Shown here one piece after another: positions 1-10,183 of a stretch of 64,000 bases of DNA. A program made the position numbers and the translations under genes. Each line of letters opens with the position of its first letter. Within the stretch, counting starts at the first letter, position 1. This DNA is from Siniperca chuatsi (lineage: Eukaryota; Chordata; Actinopteri; Centrarchiformes; Sinipercidae), in the NCBI RefSeq assembly GCF_020085105.1, contig NC_058055.1, positions 19,769,822 through 19,833,821 of the forward strand. The letters are read 5' to 3'. The notes beneath the pieces are model-generated. The model made no database searches, was not told where the DNA came from, and saw only the letters and a program-made list of their open reading frames with translations.

Positions 1-187
1 GTTGAATACAGTATCTCACAATGATACCAATTATTCACTGCGTTGATATACTGTATGTATCTAAAAGAACAAAAAGGTCTGCATAGGATAAAATCAGTGG
101 TATGTACAAATATAGTGAATGTTTATCTATATTCAAGTAAAGTTTGTCATTTTCTAATGTAGAATTTTTCTCCTTTGTTATTTACAG

Positions 188-862
188 GTACTTATAATAA
201 GGTTCTGCCTTATATTCTCATGGGAAGTCTAACAATTGCTTCCTCTGTGGTGAACTTCTTCCTTCCGGAGACCCTCAATAGAGATCTTCCAGAAACAATG
301 GAGCAGATGCAAGAATGTCAGGGGTACATGCATTTCACTCAGGTCACTGTAGTTCACACATTTTTCAGGTCCCCATTACAACATTGTTTTATAATAATAG
401 CTTTGAAGTTACAGTGGCTTTAGTACTCGTCCTTGAAAGAGCTTAACAGGAAAAAAAACATTAGAATTTGTATCCATCAGAAAGACCTGCATTCTCCTTG
501 AAAAGGGTTTTGATTGAGATTGGTTGTCTTACTGATATGATGATGCATTTCTTATTCTATCATGCTGGCTCCATAGTAGGCTACAGCTATCTTCAAAAAC
601 AGAGAATTCATTGCCTAGTTTAACAAATTATAGCACGATGAAAGAAAAGAAGATGAGTAGAAAATGTAAATATGTCAACTGCCATTTATGTATCTGTGGT
701 AGCTGTGTTGCTTGTTTTCGTTTTCATTTTTAACATGGTGTTTCTTTCAATTACAGGTTGTGTAATGGACCCAAAAAGAAGAAATATGTAGAAAATGGAG
801 GAGGGGTCAACCCACCCATACAACGTGAGGTCAAATCTGATGTGCAAGCTCTTACTCCGTAG
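188..862 (+). CDS. slc22a4/5-like: OCTN-type SLC22 transporter, last two coding exons (3' partial)
   Basis: C-terminal end of a 12-TM major-facilitator transporter of the organic cation/carnitine (OCTN) group of the plasma membrane. Exon 188-323 (136 bp) sits between a ttacag acceptor and a gtacat donor. It encodes the last helix (LPYILMGSLTIASSVVNFFL) followed by the SLC22 hallmark PET...LPETMEQMQ. The final exon 757-862 follows a ttacag acceptor. The split codon GG|G joins the two in phase, and the cytoplasmic tail begins LCNGPKKKKYVENGGG and ends VQALTP at TAG 860-862. The 136-bp length is what I recall for the penultimate exon of human SLC22A5. Earlier exons lie left of the window. The tail is not obviously OCTN1 or OCTN2, so the orthologue is unresolved; linkage to irf1 and acsl6 favours the slc22a4/slc22a5 group. 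No frame damage is seen in the part present. Confidence 0.88.
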
Positions 863-1200
863 TTTTTCTCAATGGCCTTTCTTCACTTTTAAGACAGACA
901 GAGAGACAGAAAGAACATTTCTCTTGCTTGAAAGTAATAATCTGAATATAAAATCCAAAACATGCACAGTGGGATCCAAAAGTACACTGTGAAGTACTGT
1001 TGTTTTTTTAAATCATTTTTTAAAAACTCTTTTTTTTTTCTCAATTGATGATGTAATTCAAGTTGGAGTTTTTTAAATGTTGTAAAGAAAAATTTTTAGA
1101 TTTTAAAAGTTTTGTATGAAATTGAAATACATGTCTGATTGGTCTCTATTTTTTGCCACACAATACATGTAATTAAAATAAGAAGATATGAACCCTCCTA
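863..1200 (+). other. probable 3'UTR of the SLC22 gene
   Basis: AT-rich sequence after the TAG stop. There is no canonical AATAAA; an ATTAAA variant hexamer at 1172-1177 is the best poly(A)-signal candidate, and an AATATA lies near 946. The end is a guess, since the next recognisable element is a dispersed repeat from about 1300. Confidence 0.4.
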
Positions 1201-1299
1201 ATGCACAGCCTGAGTTGTTTTTGTCTTTTAACACAAAAAAAACAGATACTGAATTAATATGGTGTATGTGTAATCGTTGTTGCTCAGAGTGAAAAGAGG

Positions 1300-1440
1300 C
1301 CATAGCCAGCAGCCGGTTAGCTTAGCTTAGCATAAAGACTGGAAACAGGTGGAAATAGCTAGCATGGCTCCGTCCAAAGATAACAAAATGCATCTACCAG
1401 CACCTCCATAGCTCACTAATTAACACGTTATATTGTTTAT
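1300..1440 (+). repeat. dispersed fish repeat (gcttagcttagcataaagac type)
   Basis: Contains the run ttagcttagcttagcataaa, then gactggaaacagg, agctagcatggctc and ctcactaattaacacgtta. A diverged second copy in the same order and orientation lies at 58695-58815, which shows directly that it is a repeat. It resembles a very common teleost interspersed repeat, but I cannot assign it to a named family. Confidence 0.65.
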
Positions 1441-3030
1441 TGTTTAACATTTACATACAGTACCTACAATACAATTTACCAAATGTAAACTGGGAGAAGT
1501 ATGCAAATGAATCTCTAAAAACTACAGTTGGCATTCCAGCGTTGGTGACTTGCACAGGATCAACCACGCACTGACAGATATGGATCCCTCTGTTCTGCAG
1601 AGGCATACCATCCCTTCTGGGTCAAACATATGTGGGAGAGGATGAATTTCCCAGCAGGCTGATGACCCTCTAAACAATTATGCGATGCTGTTATATCAGG
1701 CATCTCAGAGCAAAAACGCTACTGAACATGTTCAGAAGATTTTGAAAAGGTGACACCTTTTGGAGTAATGTGAATTCTCCATTTCTGTTTAAAAAAAAGT
1801 GAAATCAGTGCCTGGCAGAGGGCATGATGTGATTACATTACACTTTTTTTTTTTTTATTTTACTGGTTAAAAAGTTTTATATTGCTACAGACAAATCATG
1901 TGACACAACATATATTTTAGTTTTAGTTTCAAAGAGTGTATATGTAGTTTAGTAGTTTAGTTTATTGTAATTTCTCTCCTTACAGGTTATGCAAAAAGCA
2001 AGAATGAAATACAGTTCCCCTGGGGCAGTGCAATACATAAAAACGGGGGAGGGGGGAGACTAAACAATAAAAACAAGCATAGGACAAAAGGACATAAAAA
2101 CAGTAAATTAAGACGAAGCAATAAAAACAAGCATAGAACAATAGGAGCAGAAAACTTAGAAACTACACTTAAGGTTAAAGTGTAGAAAGTGTATAAGACC
2201 TTATGTAATATTTAATATATATAATATCAATACTGTTTTAAGAATTGTATGAAACTCCTCATTGGCTGTTGTCCAACAGGACTTTGGTCCTTTCTGATAA
2301 ATGGAGAATCACAAATGAGCACCTAAGCAAAAGAGTCATATCTACTTTTTCTTTAAACCATCTGACTGCAAAAAACAACTCAAGCATCACTGGAAATTAC
2401 ATAACAGGCTTCATTAAAGTTTTACTTCTGCTTGAAAATGATTATCTTCTTTTTCAAGGATTCCTTCATTGCCTCACATCTTATATAATGAATATAATTT
2501 TCTTATTACTTGAGTTTGATAGAAAACGTCTAAATCTAAAAAGTATATATTTGAAATCATTTTGTAGCACAACTAATTGTGTGTGGCCCATACATGCAAG
2601 GCTGGGATATGTGTATGAGCTGGAAGTAGTAGCAGTAAGCGATTAGCATCAGCAATTCATGGGCTAATGAAAGGACTAACGGCTATCATTTAGAATCAGC
2701 AAAGTCTGGTAAAATGTAATGAAGAGTGTTGCTGACTATTGTCATGAATATGTTTTTCACAGGTAAACCCTGTAATTAAATGTGTTGCACCATTCTGGAC
2801 CTTAGAGTGATTCACTCTGTGCCTGTAACATGCATATGCACAAGTGGTGTTGTACTTTTTTTCAAAGCACTGTATGTAACTGTGTAACTTCCCAGGTTGG
2901 GTGAAGCTGGCATATAAAACCTGAACTCAACTTTATGGCTCACATGGCTTCAAATGCATGTCACAGAGCAACAGAGCACACTCTCGTTTTCCTTCTTGCC
3001 TTTATTAAATATCAAGGATTTTTTTTTGTG
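1441..3030. other. intergenic DNA, no gene seen
   Basis: AT-rich filler. Around 2064-2145 there are two imperfect copies of a unit with the core caataaaaacaagcatag about 53 bp apart. Around 1975-2040 lies a stretch resembling the tail of an old retroposon (ttcccctggggcag). The 133-codon ORF at 2245-2646 has low-complexity content and no recognisable domain, so I do not call it. Confidence 0.5.
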
Positions 3031-3469
3031 CCCCTCCTTGAACCGCCACCTTAACGTGGTGGAGGGGTTTGAGTACCCGAATGACCCTGGGAGCTATGTT
3101 GCCTGGGGCTGTATGCCCCTGGTAGGGTCACCCATGGCAAACAGGTCCAGGGTGACGGGTCAGACCAAGAGCGGTTCAGAAGACCCTTATGGATTATTTA
3201 AAATCAAGGCCAGTTACGTCGCCCGGATTGGCGCTACCGGGGCCCCACCCTGGAGCCAGGCCTGGGGTGGGTGCCCGACGGCGAGCGCCTGGTGGCCGGG
3301 CCTTTCCCCACGGGGCCCGGCCGGGCACAGCCCGAAGGAGCGACGTGGGGCCGTCCTCCCGTGGACCCACCACCCGCAGGAGGATCCGTAAGGGGCCGGT
3401 GCAGAGAGATCTGGGCGGCAGTCGAAGGCAGGGGCTTCGGCGACCAGATCTCCGGACACAGAAACTGGC

Positions 3470-4342
3470 TCTAGGGACATGGAATGTCACTTCGCTGGGG
3501 GGGAAGGAGCCTGAGCTTGTGCGGGAGGTTGAGCGTTACCGGCTAGATATAGTCGGCCTCGCCTCCACGCACAGCCTGGGCTCTGGAACCCGTCTCCTCG
3601 AGAGGGGCTGGATGCTCCATTTCTCTGGCGTTGCCGGGCGGGGAGAGGCGGCGGGCTGGTGTGGGCCTGCTCATAGCCCCACAGCTCAGCCGTCACGTGT
3701 TGGAGTTTACCCCAGTGAACGAGAGGGTCGCGTCCCTCCGCCTCCGGGTGGGGACAGGTCTCTCACTGTTGTGGCGGCCTCACGGGCCGAACAGCAGTGC
3801 AGAGTACCAGGCCTTCTTGGAGTCCCTGGGAGGGGTACTAGACAGTGCACCACCCGGGGACTCCGTTGTTCTACTGGGGACTTCAACGCCACGCGGGCAA
3901 CGACAGTGACACCTGGAGAGGGGTAATCGGAAGGAACGGCCCCCTGATCTGAACCCGAGCGGTGTTCAGTTGTTGGACTTCTGTGCTAGTTACAGTTTGT
4001 CCATAACTAACACCATGTTCAAGCACAAGGGTGTCCATCAGTGCACGTGGCACCAGGACACCTTAGGCGGGAGGTCGATGATCGACTTTGTTGTCGTATC
4101 ATCTGACCTCCGCCGCGTGTCTTGGACACTCGGGTGAAGAGAGGGGCGGAGCTGTCAACCGATCACCACCTGGTGGTGAGTTGGATCCGCTGGCGGGGGA
4201 GGAAGCCAGACAGACTTGGCAGGCCCAAGCGTATCGTGAGGGTCTGCTGGGAACGTCTGGCGGAGCCCTCTGTCAGCAGGGTCTACAACTCACACCTCCG
4301 GGAGAGCTTCTCCCAGATCCCGGGGGAGGTTGGGGACATTGA
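3470..4342 (+). pseudogene. LINE endonuclease domain, frameshifted
   Basis: Exonuclease-endonuclease-phosphatase fold of the LINE, which would nick the target DNA. Visible in order across three frames: LGTWNVTSL (about 3474-3500), LDIVGLASTH, ERRRAGVGLLIAPQLSRHV (near 3650-3700), a GDFNA-type motif at about 3876-3893 now interrupted by a frame change, RSMIDFVVVSSDLR (near 4072-4115), and the catalytic STDHHLVVSW motif near 4155-4185. The switches of frame between these motifs show it is decayed. Confidence 0.8.
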
Positions 4343-5844
4343 GTCCGAGTGGACCATGTTTTCCACCTCCATTGTCGATGCGGCGGCTCGTAGCTGTGGT
4401 CGCAAGGTTTCTGGTGCCTGTCGCGGCGGCAATCCCCGAACACGGTGGTGGACGCCGGAAGTAAGGGATGCCGTCAGGCTGAAGAGGGAGTCCTATCGGG
4501 CCTTGTTGGCTCGTGGGACTCCCGAGGCAGCTGACAGGTACCGGCAGGCTAAGCGTGCTGCAGCCCGTGCGGTCACAGAGGCAAAAACTCAGGACTGGGA
4601 GAGGTTCGGAGAGGCCATGGAGGAGGACTATCGGTCAGCCTCAAAGAAATTCTGGCAAACCGTCCGACGGCTCAGGAGGGGAAGCAGTGCTTCACCAACA
4701 CCTTGTACGGTGCGGGTGGAGAGCTGTTGACCTCGACTGGGGATGTTGTCGGACGGTGGAAGGAATACTTTGAGGATCTCCTCAATCCCGCTGTCACGTC
4801 TTCCGAAGAGGAAGCGGAGGCTGGGGACCCGGAGGCGGACTCATCCATCACCCTGGCCGAAGTCACTGAGGTTGTTGGCAAGCTCCTTGGTGGCAAGGCT
4901 CGGGGGTGGATGAGATCCGTCCTGAGTATCTTAAGTCTCTGGATGTTGTGGGACTGTCTTGGCTGACACGTCTCTGCAACATCGCGTGGCGGTCTGGGAC
5001 AGTGCCTCTGGACTGGCAGACCGGGGTGGTGGTCCCTCTGTATAAGAAGGGGACCGGAGGGTGTGTTCCAATCACAGAGGGATCACACTTCTCAGCCTCC
5101 CCGGTAAGGTCTATTCCAGGGTACTGGAGAGGAGAATTCGTCTGATAGTCGAACCTCGGATTCAGGAGGAGCAGAGTGGTTTTCGTCCCGGTCGTGGAAC
5201 ACTGGACCAGCTCTATACTCTCCATCGGGTGCTCGAGGGTTCATGGGAGTTTGCCCAACCAGTCCACATGTGCTTTGTGGATCTGGAGAAGGCATTCGAC
5301 CGTGTGCCCCGGGCGCTTTGGGGGAGTGCTCTGGGAGTATGGGGTCCGGGGCCCTTTGCTAAGGGCTGTCCGGTCCCTGTATAACCGGAGCAGGAGCTGT
5401 GTTCGCATTGCCGGCAGTAAGTCAGACCTGTTCCCGGTGCATGTTGGACTCCGCCAGGGCTGCCCTTTGTCACCGGTTCTGTTCATAATTTATATGGACA
5501 GAATTTCTAGGCGCAGTCAGGGGCCGGAGGGTGTCCGGTTTGGGAACCACAGGATCTCATCTCTGCTGTTTGCAGATGATGTCGTTCTGATGGCTTCTTC
5601 AAACCAGGACCTGCAGCATGCACTGGGACGGTTTGCAGCCGAGTGTGAAGCAGCTGGGATGAGAATCAGCTCTTCCAAATCTGAGGCCATGGTTCTTGAC
5701 CGGAAAAAGGTGGTTTGCTCTCTTCGCGTGGGTGGGGAGTCCTTGCCCCAAGTGGAGGAGTTTAAGTATCTCGGGTCTTGTTCACGAGTGAGGGACGGAT
5801 GGAGCGTGAGATTGACAGGCGGATCGGTGCAGCGCCTGCAGTGA
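4343..5844 (+). pseudogene. LINE reverse transcriptase domain, frameshifted
   Basis: Linker then RT of the same element. The linker is readable to FWQTVRRLRRG near 4680. After a frame change come GGKA(R/P)G near 4880-4905, VDLEKAFDRVPR near 5275-5310 (RT motif A), GLRQGCPLSPVLF near 5449-5487 (motif B), LLFADDVVLMASS near 5566-5604 (catalytic FADD, motif C) and EFKYLGS near 5760. At least three frame changes occur (around 4690, 4905 and 5320). The catalytic aspartates are still readable but not in one frame. Confidence 0.85.
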
Positions 5845-5954
5845 TGCGGGCGCTGTATCGGACCGTTGTGGTAAAGAAGGAGCTGAGTCGAAAGACAAAG
5901 CTCTCGATTTATCGGTCAATCCCACGCTCCTGCCCTCACCTATGGTCATGAGCT

Positions 5955-6353
5955 TTGGGTAGTGACCGAAAGGACAAGATCGCGGATACAAGCGGCGAAA
6001 TGGGCTTCCTCCGCCGAGTGGCTGGGCGCTCCCTTAGAGATAGGGTGAGGAGCTCAGTCACACGGGGAGCTCGAGTAGAGCCGCTGCTCCTCCACGTCGA
6101 GAGGAGCCAGCTGAGGTGGCTAGGGCATCTGATCCGGATGCCTCCTGGACGCCGCCCCTCGGGAGGTGTTCTGGGCATGTCCCACCGGGAGGCGGCCCCG
6201 GGAAGACCCAGGACACGCTGGAGGGACTATGTCTCTCGGCTGGCCTGGGAACGCCTCGGGATCCCCCCGGAGGAGCTGGAGGAAGTGTCTGGGGCGAAGG
6301 AAGTCTGGGAGTCTCTGCTTAGACTGCTGCCCCCGCGACCCGGCCCCGGATAA
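5955..6353 (+). pseudogene. LINE C-terminal region
   Basis: Conserved tail of the same LINE polyprotein in one open frame: GEMGFLRRVAGRSLRDRVRS, VERSQLRWLGHLIRMPPGRR, PGRPRTRWRDYVSRLAWERL, then LLRLLPPRPGPG and stop at 6351-6353, directly before the GATG repeat tail. The ATG at 5955 is not a real start: the preceding linker (5850-5950) is readable in another frame and joins it by a frameshift. Confidence 0.75.
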
Positions 6354-6419
6354 GCGGAAGAAGATGGATGGATGGATGGATGGATGGATGGATTTTTGTG
6401 AGGTAATGGGTAGCTTAAA

Positions 6420-9400
6420 ATGAGAGACTATGACAGCATCACATCTTTCTTGGATCTTGGGGACCTTTTCAACTAAGGATTTTTTAGCACTGGCCATCAG
6501 CGTCCTCCCAATTGGGTTTGTTTGCATCTATATAGTATGTGTAGGTGATGCTATGTCCCTGAAAACGACAGCATCAGTGAGATGTGGAGAAATGTGAAAG
6601 TCCCATTGGAAACAGTTGATGGCATTGCAAAGCGTAGCTCTTGCTCAAGGCTTAGTCTGGAAATTGTCAGGAACTTATCTCAAAATAAAATCATTCCAAA
6701 TGTCGATGTGAATGTGAGTGAAATTCCTTTGGAAAGTTGTCTGGATGGGTGGACATACAGCATAAAAATCTACCATTGTCACAGAGGTGAGTGATAAGTC
6801 ATCAATGAACTTTCCATCAAACATGTTTTCACAAAGAAATGGTATTTAGAAGCCTTTTTGTAACTATGTCTCACCAAAATCATAATAATAATTTAGTACA
6901 TTTGCAATAAGATAACCGCTAAGAGTGAAATGTGGTAATGAAAAATCTCAAACAAAAGATTTCAGATCAGAGTCCAAACTGAATCAACTAAATGACTGCA
7001 AAATGGCAGCACTCCAGTTACAATAGCACTAAGCAGGATCAAAGGACAAACTTTCTTGGGGTTTTCATGGCCTCAGCTTTGGGGTACATGGTAATGCCAG
7101 CTGTGGCTCACCTCCTCCATGAATGGCAGATGCTGCTGATTCCCATGGCTGCCTCTAGCCTGATCTACATCCCTCTATGGTGCTAAGAATATTCATATAT
7201 TGTATTTCAGCTTGCCCTCTTACACAGCAACATTGCTTGGTTTAAGTGTGAATTCTCTGTTCTTCCCTTGCTTTCAAATTTGGCTGGAAATACAGTATAA
7301 TATACCACCAGTGCAGACTAATACTGTATACAGTAATACACATCACATTACAATCACATTAGAGTGGCAATCAAAAAAGTAACACTGCAGTTAATTTGCG
7401 TGTTCCTGCGAAATAGGTGGTGGAAGTTTGGTGACGTAGTGACTACCTGCGCTCTCACTAAAAGGACAAAGTTAACACATTTAATTGAAAGGAATATATT
7501 TTTGCCATACTGCATCTTTTGTGGAGCAGTTTATATTTTGGTAGCCCCGTGTAGAACTCATCCGCTGTGTGGGAGCTTAGGGAAGCAAAGGTGGTGGGGA
7601 AGTTAACCAGACATGCATTTTCCAAACCAACCAGGTAATTAACATCATTGAATCATTCTCTCTTTTAAAACCAAAACATAATGTTTTAAAACATTTACAA
7701 CATAGCATAAATCCCACTTTTGTGGGGCTTGTCCAAATTTCTTTTACAGTGTGGACTGGGCTTGTTGCTGCCCCCTGTGGCTGGTGTTGGAAAAAACACC
7801 CACTACATCTGCAGTTTCTCACCAACCTTAATTGGAGTGGGTGTTTTCTGCTCTCCGTCCTCAGGAAACCGTAATGAACCCATTACAACGATATGCGATT
7901 ATAATCCAATCTTTTTGTCAAATTCAGCAAATATCTCTTCAGGGGGCGCTAGCTGTCCGTTCTGTGTGTGCGCTGAAAAAAACCCTGGTGTTTGTACACA
8001 GCCCTGGCTGGAAAACAAACAAAGTGGCTCAGACCGAGCTACACAACACTATTCCAGCCATGATTTCTGTGTCAGGTAACGTTAAATGACTTGCCCACAG
8101 ACATTCAGCTTACTTTCTAGTTTACCAAGATATGCAGTGTGATGTTTGCTGTAGTAGCAGGAGAGGTGTGAGTATCGCTGTCTGGAGCTGGTTTGCTGGC
8201 TCTGGGAAACCGTCTCATTCTCTCTGGCTGTTCGCTTTGCAGCAGCAACTGTAGGGACAATTTGCTAACCCACAACCTAGCTAACGTTAGTTACATAATT
8301 TGCTGTGTCGTTGTTCGCTCCATATCATGGTATTTGTCATGGTATTGGATTTCTCCAGAATTGCATACCCCACCTTTAAAGGTAAGCATTGTCAAAATGG
8401 TTTGCATTTGTTCATTGCATTGTTGTTTGTTGCTATGAATGCTGGTGTGACCAGGCCCCTTAGGGTTATGGTAAAGAATATCCCTGTGTTTCAATTCTCC
8501 AGGTTAGTCCCAGAGTCTCCTCGCTGGCTGTTCTATTGCGGAAGAGTGAAGGAGGCTGAGGCCATACTGAGAGATGCTGCCAAATTGAATAACATAGAGG
8601 CTCCACAGGCCATTTTACACAAGCTGAGGTTAGTTTATCAGCTAGTTTTTATTTTAACGTGATAAGCATAAACTGCACATGCCTCAGAGATCCTAAAATG
8701 TTTATTAGTTTGAAATAAAACTAAACCTTGTTATTTATAGCAGTGTTCCTGTTATGTCTTGTCTATGTCCATGTCTATTTTCCTGGCGGCGCAACAACCA
8801 GCGCACCGCTTTGCCCATCTGTGTGGTGTTTTGGTATTCAGTGTAGGGTGCACAGGTGGAAGGAGAGGCCTTAACAGGTGGGAGGTACATGCAAATGAAG
8901 CAGCGCAAAGCTAGTTGTTGGTATTTTGGATGAAATTAGGTCTTAGGCTTTGCACTGAGAATGGATGTCTCAGAACCGTTTCTTCTTGTTTTTCCCAGAT
9001 TAAAGATGCACAGGCTATGAAAGACAAGAAATACAACATTTCGGTTGTCCTGAGCAGCTGCAATATGTTCTCCATTACATTACTGTCCTCAATTCTGTGG
9101 TATGTCAACAATCTCCTCACCACATAAATCCTTTAAGCATCAAAACCAAAAGACAATAAAATCAATAATGGTCACACTAAACACCTTCATTCACTGTTCA
9201 TGCCCAAATTAGAATCAACAAGTGTTGGTTATACAGGATAATTATTTCAGTTGCACCAAAAATTGTTTGGCTTTTGGTTTAGTTGTTGGTGTTTCCCACA
9301 ATGTGTATTCAATTTGTTGTTTTGAATGTCTCTGCAGGATCATCATCACCATTAGTTACTATGCTTTAATCCTCAACACGTCAAACCTCCTCAACATGTC

Positions 9401-9442
9401 AGACCCTTACATAAACTTCTTCTTGTCTGCTGTGACAGAGTA
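6420..9442 (+). pseudogene. decayed duplicate of an OCTN-type SLC22 transporter gene
   Basis: A second SLC22 copy with introns still in place. Exon 1 is 6420-6786. It starts MRDYDSITSF, hits TAA at 6474-6476, continues in another frame (LALAISVLPIGFVCIYIVCV) and then a third frame (WRNVKVPLE, ESCLDGWTYS). It ends in STIVTE before a gtgagt donor after one more shift. Exons 2-3 are absent: only about 220 bp separate exon 1 from exon 4. Exon 4 (about 7043-7179) carries [16 protein letters not shown]. Exon 5 (8503-8628) carries the hallmark [14 protein letters not shown]. Exon 6 is 8999-9099 (101 bp). Exon 7 (from 9338) ends at TAG 9440-9442, where repeat sequence takes over. Exons 8-10 were not found. 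The exon 5 to 6 junction is out of phase. It is a duplicate, not a retrocopy, because introns remain. Confidence 0.85.
7715..8384. mobile_element. probable MITE-like insertion in intron 4 of the SLC22 pseudogene
   Basis: The right edge reads ttgcataccccacctttaaa (8370-8384 region), a sequence I associate with the end of a common fish non-autonomous DNA element. The left edge near 7717 is cttttgtgggg, only a weak inverted match. The interior is moderately GC-rich with no coding signal beyond short ORFs. Boundaries are approximate. Confidence 0.4.
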
Positions 9443-10090
9443 GTGCTTTGAGCTAAATGCTGACATCAGCATACAAACATCTTCACAATGACAATGCTGA
9501 CATGCTCATGACATAGTGCTGGTTATATAACATATGCAGTTAGAATTAAAGAAATGCCATCTTTCTGACTCTTTACTATTGTTTATTTTTATTTTTTTTT
9601 AAGTATGCACAATTCCACTGTCACTGCCTTTTTAATGTCACAACACTGCATTGTGGGGGTTTTCTTAAGCAACGGAAAGTGTGCATATAGGGCTCAAAAA
9701 GTCCATGACAGAGCCCTCAACCACTTTGCACTCTGAATTTTTCAGAGGGACAGCCCTGAGCCCTCAATGACTTAGAAGGAGCAAGGGGGGACATTGAAAC
9801 TGGGCCAAAGTACAGCTGAGGCTGATGGGAATGTCATTAGTTTTGAAGGTATTTTGTCTGATGATGGCGCTAGAGGAAAAGTCAGTGACTTACAGATTTT
9901 CATCCTGTGGGGAAAATGAATGTGTCTACCATATTTTGTGCCAATCCATCCAGTAGATGCTGAGACATTTCACTCACAACCACAAACCTTGTGGTGATGC
10001 TAGATGAAAAGTCCAGGGAACACCAAAGTCAGTAGGATTCATCCTCTGGGAACCATGAATGTCTGTACAAAATTTCATGGCAATCCATTG
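9443..10090 (+). repeat. dispersed fish repeat truncating the SLC22 pseudogene
   Basis: From about 9441 the sequence switches to gtgctttgagctaaatgctg ... aatgctgacatgctcatgac, and further on gctgatgggaatgtcattag (9818-9842) and two related blocks (about 9845-9970 and 9985-10095). The latter share tgatg.cgctaga.gaaaag, catcct.tgggaa and catggcaatccat. The internal near-repetition and style match a very abundant teleost interspersed repeat. Pieces between (9540-9780) are unrelated, so it is fragmented. Confidence 0.55.
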
Positions 10091-10104
10091 AATAGTTGTG
10101 AGAT

Positions 10105-10108
10105 TATA

Positions 10109-10160
<52 letters not shown>
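10105..10160. repeat. (AT)n microsatellite
   Basis: About 28 AT units, interrupted once near 10115, directly after the dispersed repeat. Confidence 0.95.
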
Positions 10161-10163
<3 letters not shown>

Positions 10164-10183
10164 TCTTCATCAAAGTGGTGGAC

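Larger units (their letters stand above)
3031..6392 (+). mobile_element. RTE/Rex3-like non-LTR retrotransposon (LINE), nearly full length but inactive
   Basis: About 3.36 kb and GC-rich against AT-rich flanks. It starts with the leader cctccttgaaccgccacctt found at the head of this fish LINE, carries an AP-type endonuclease region (about 3470-4340), a reverse transcriptase region (about 4700-5850) and a C-terminal region ending LLPPRPGPG near 6350, and terminates in tandem GATG repeats (6365-6392). A GATG tail, no poly(A) and an endonuclease-RT order fit the RTE/Rex3 group. The reading frame is broken at several points, so no single long ORF remains and the copy should be unable to move by itself. 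The flanks suggest a short target-site duplication (see findings). Family naming is from memory, not a search. Confidence 0.88.

Noticed and set aside
3189-3926. Longest ORF of the window (245 codons) as a novel gene
   Set aside because: It is the frame-shifted 5' part of the LINE: its second half contains the endonuclease start (LGTWNVTSL), and the GC-rich content explains the long opposite-strand ORFs here.
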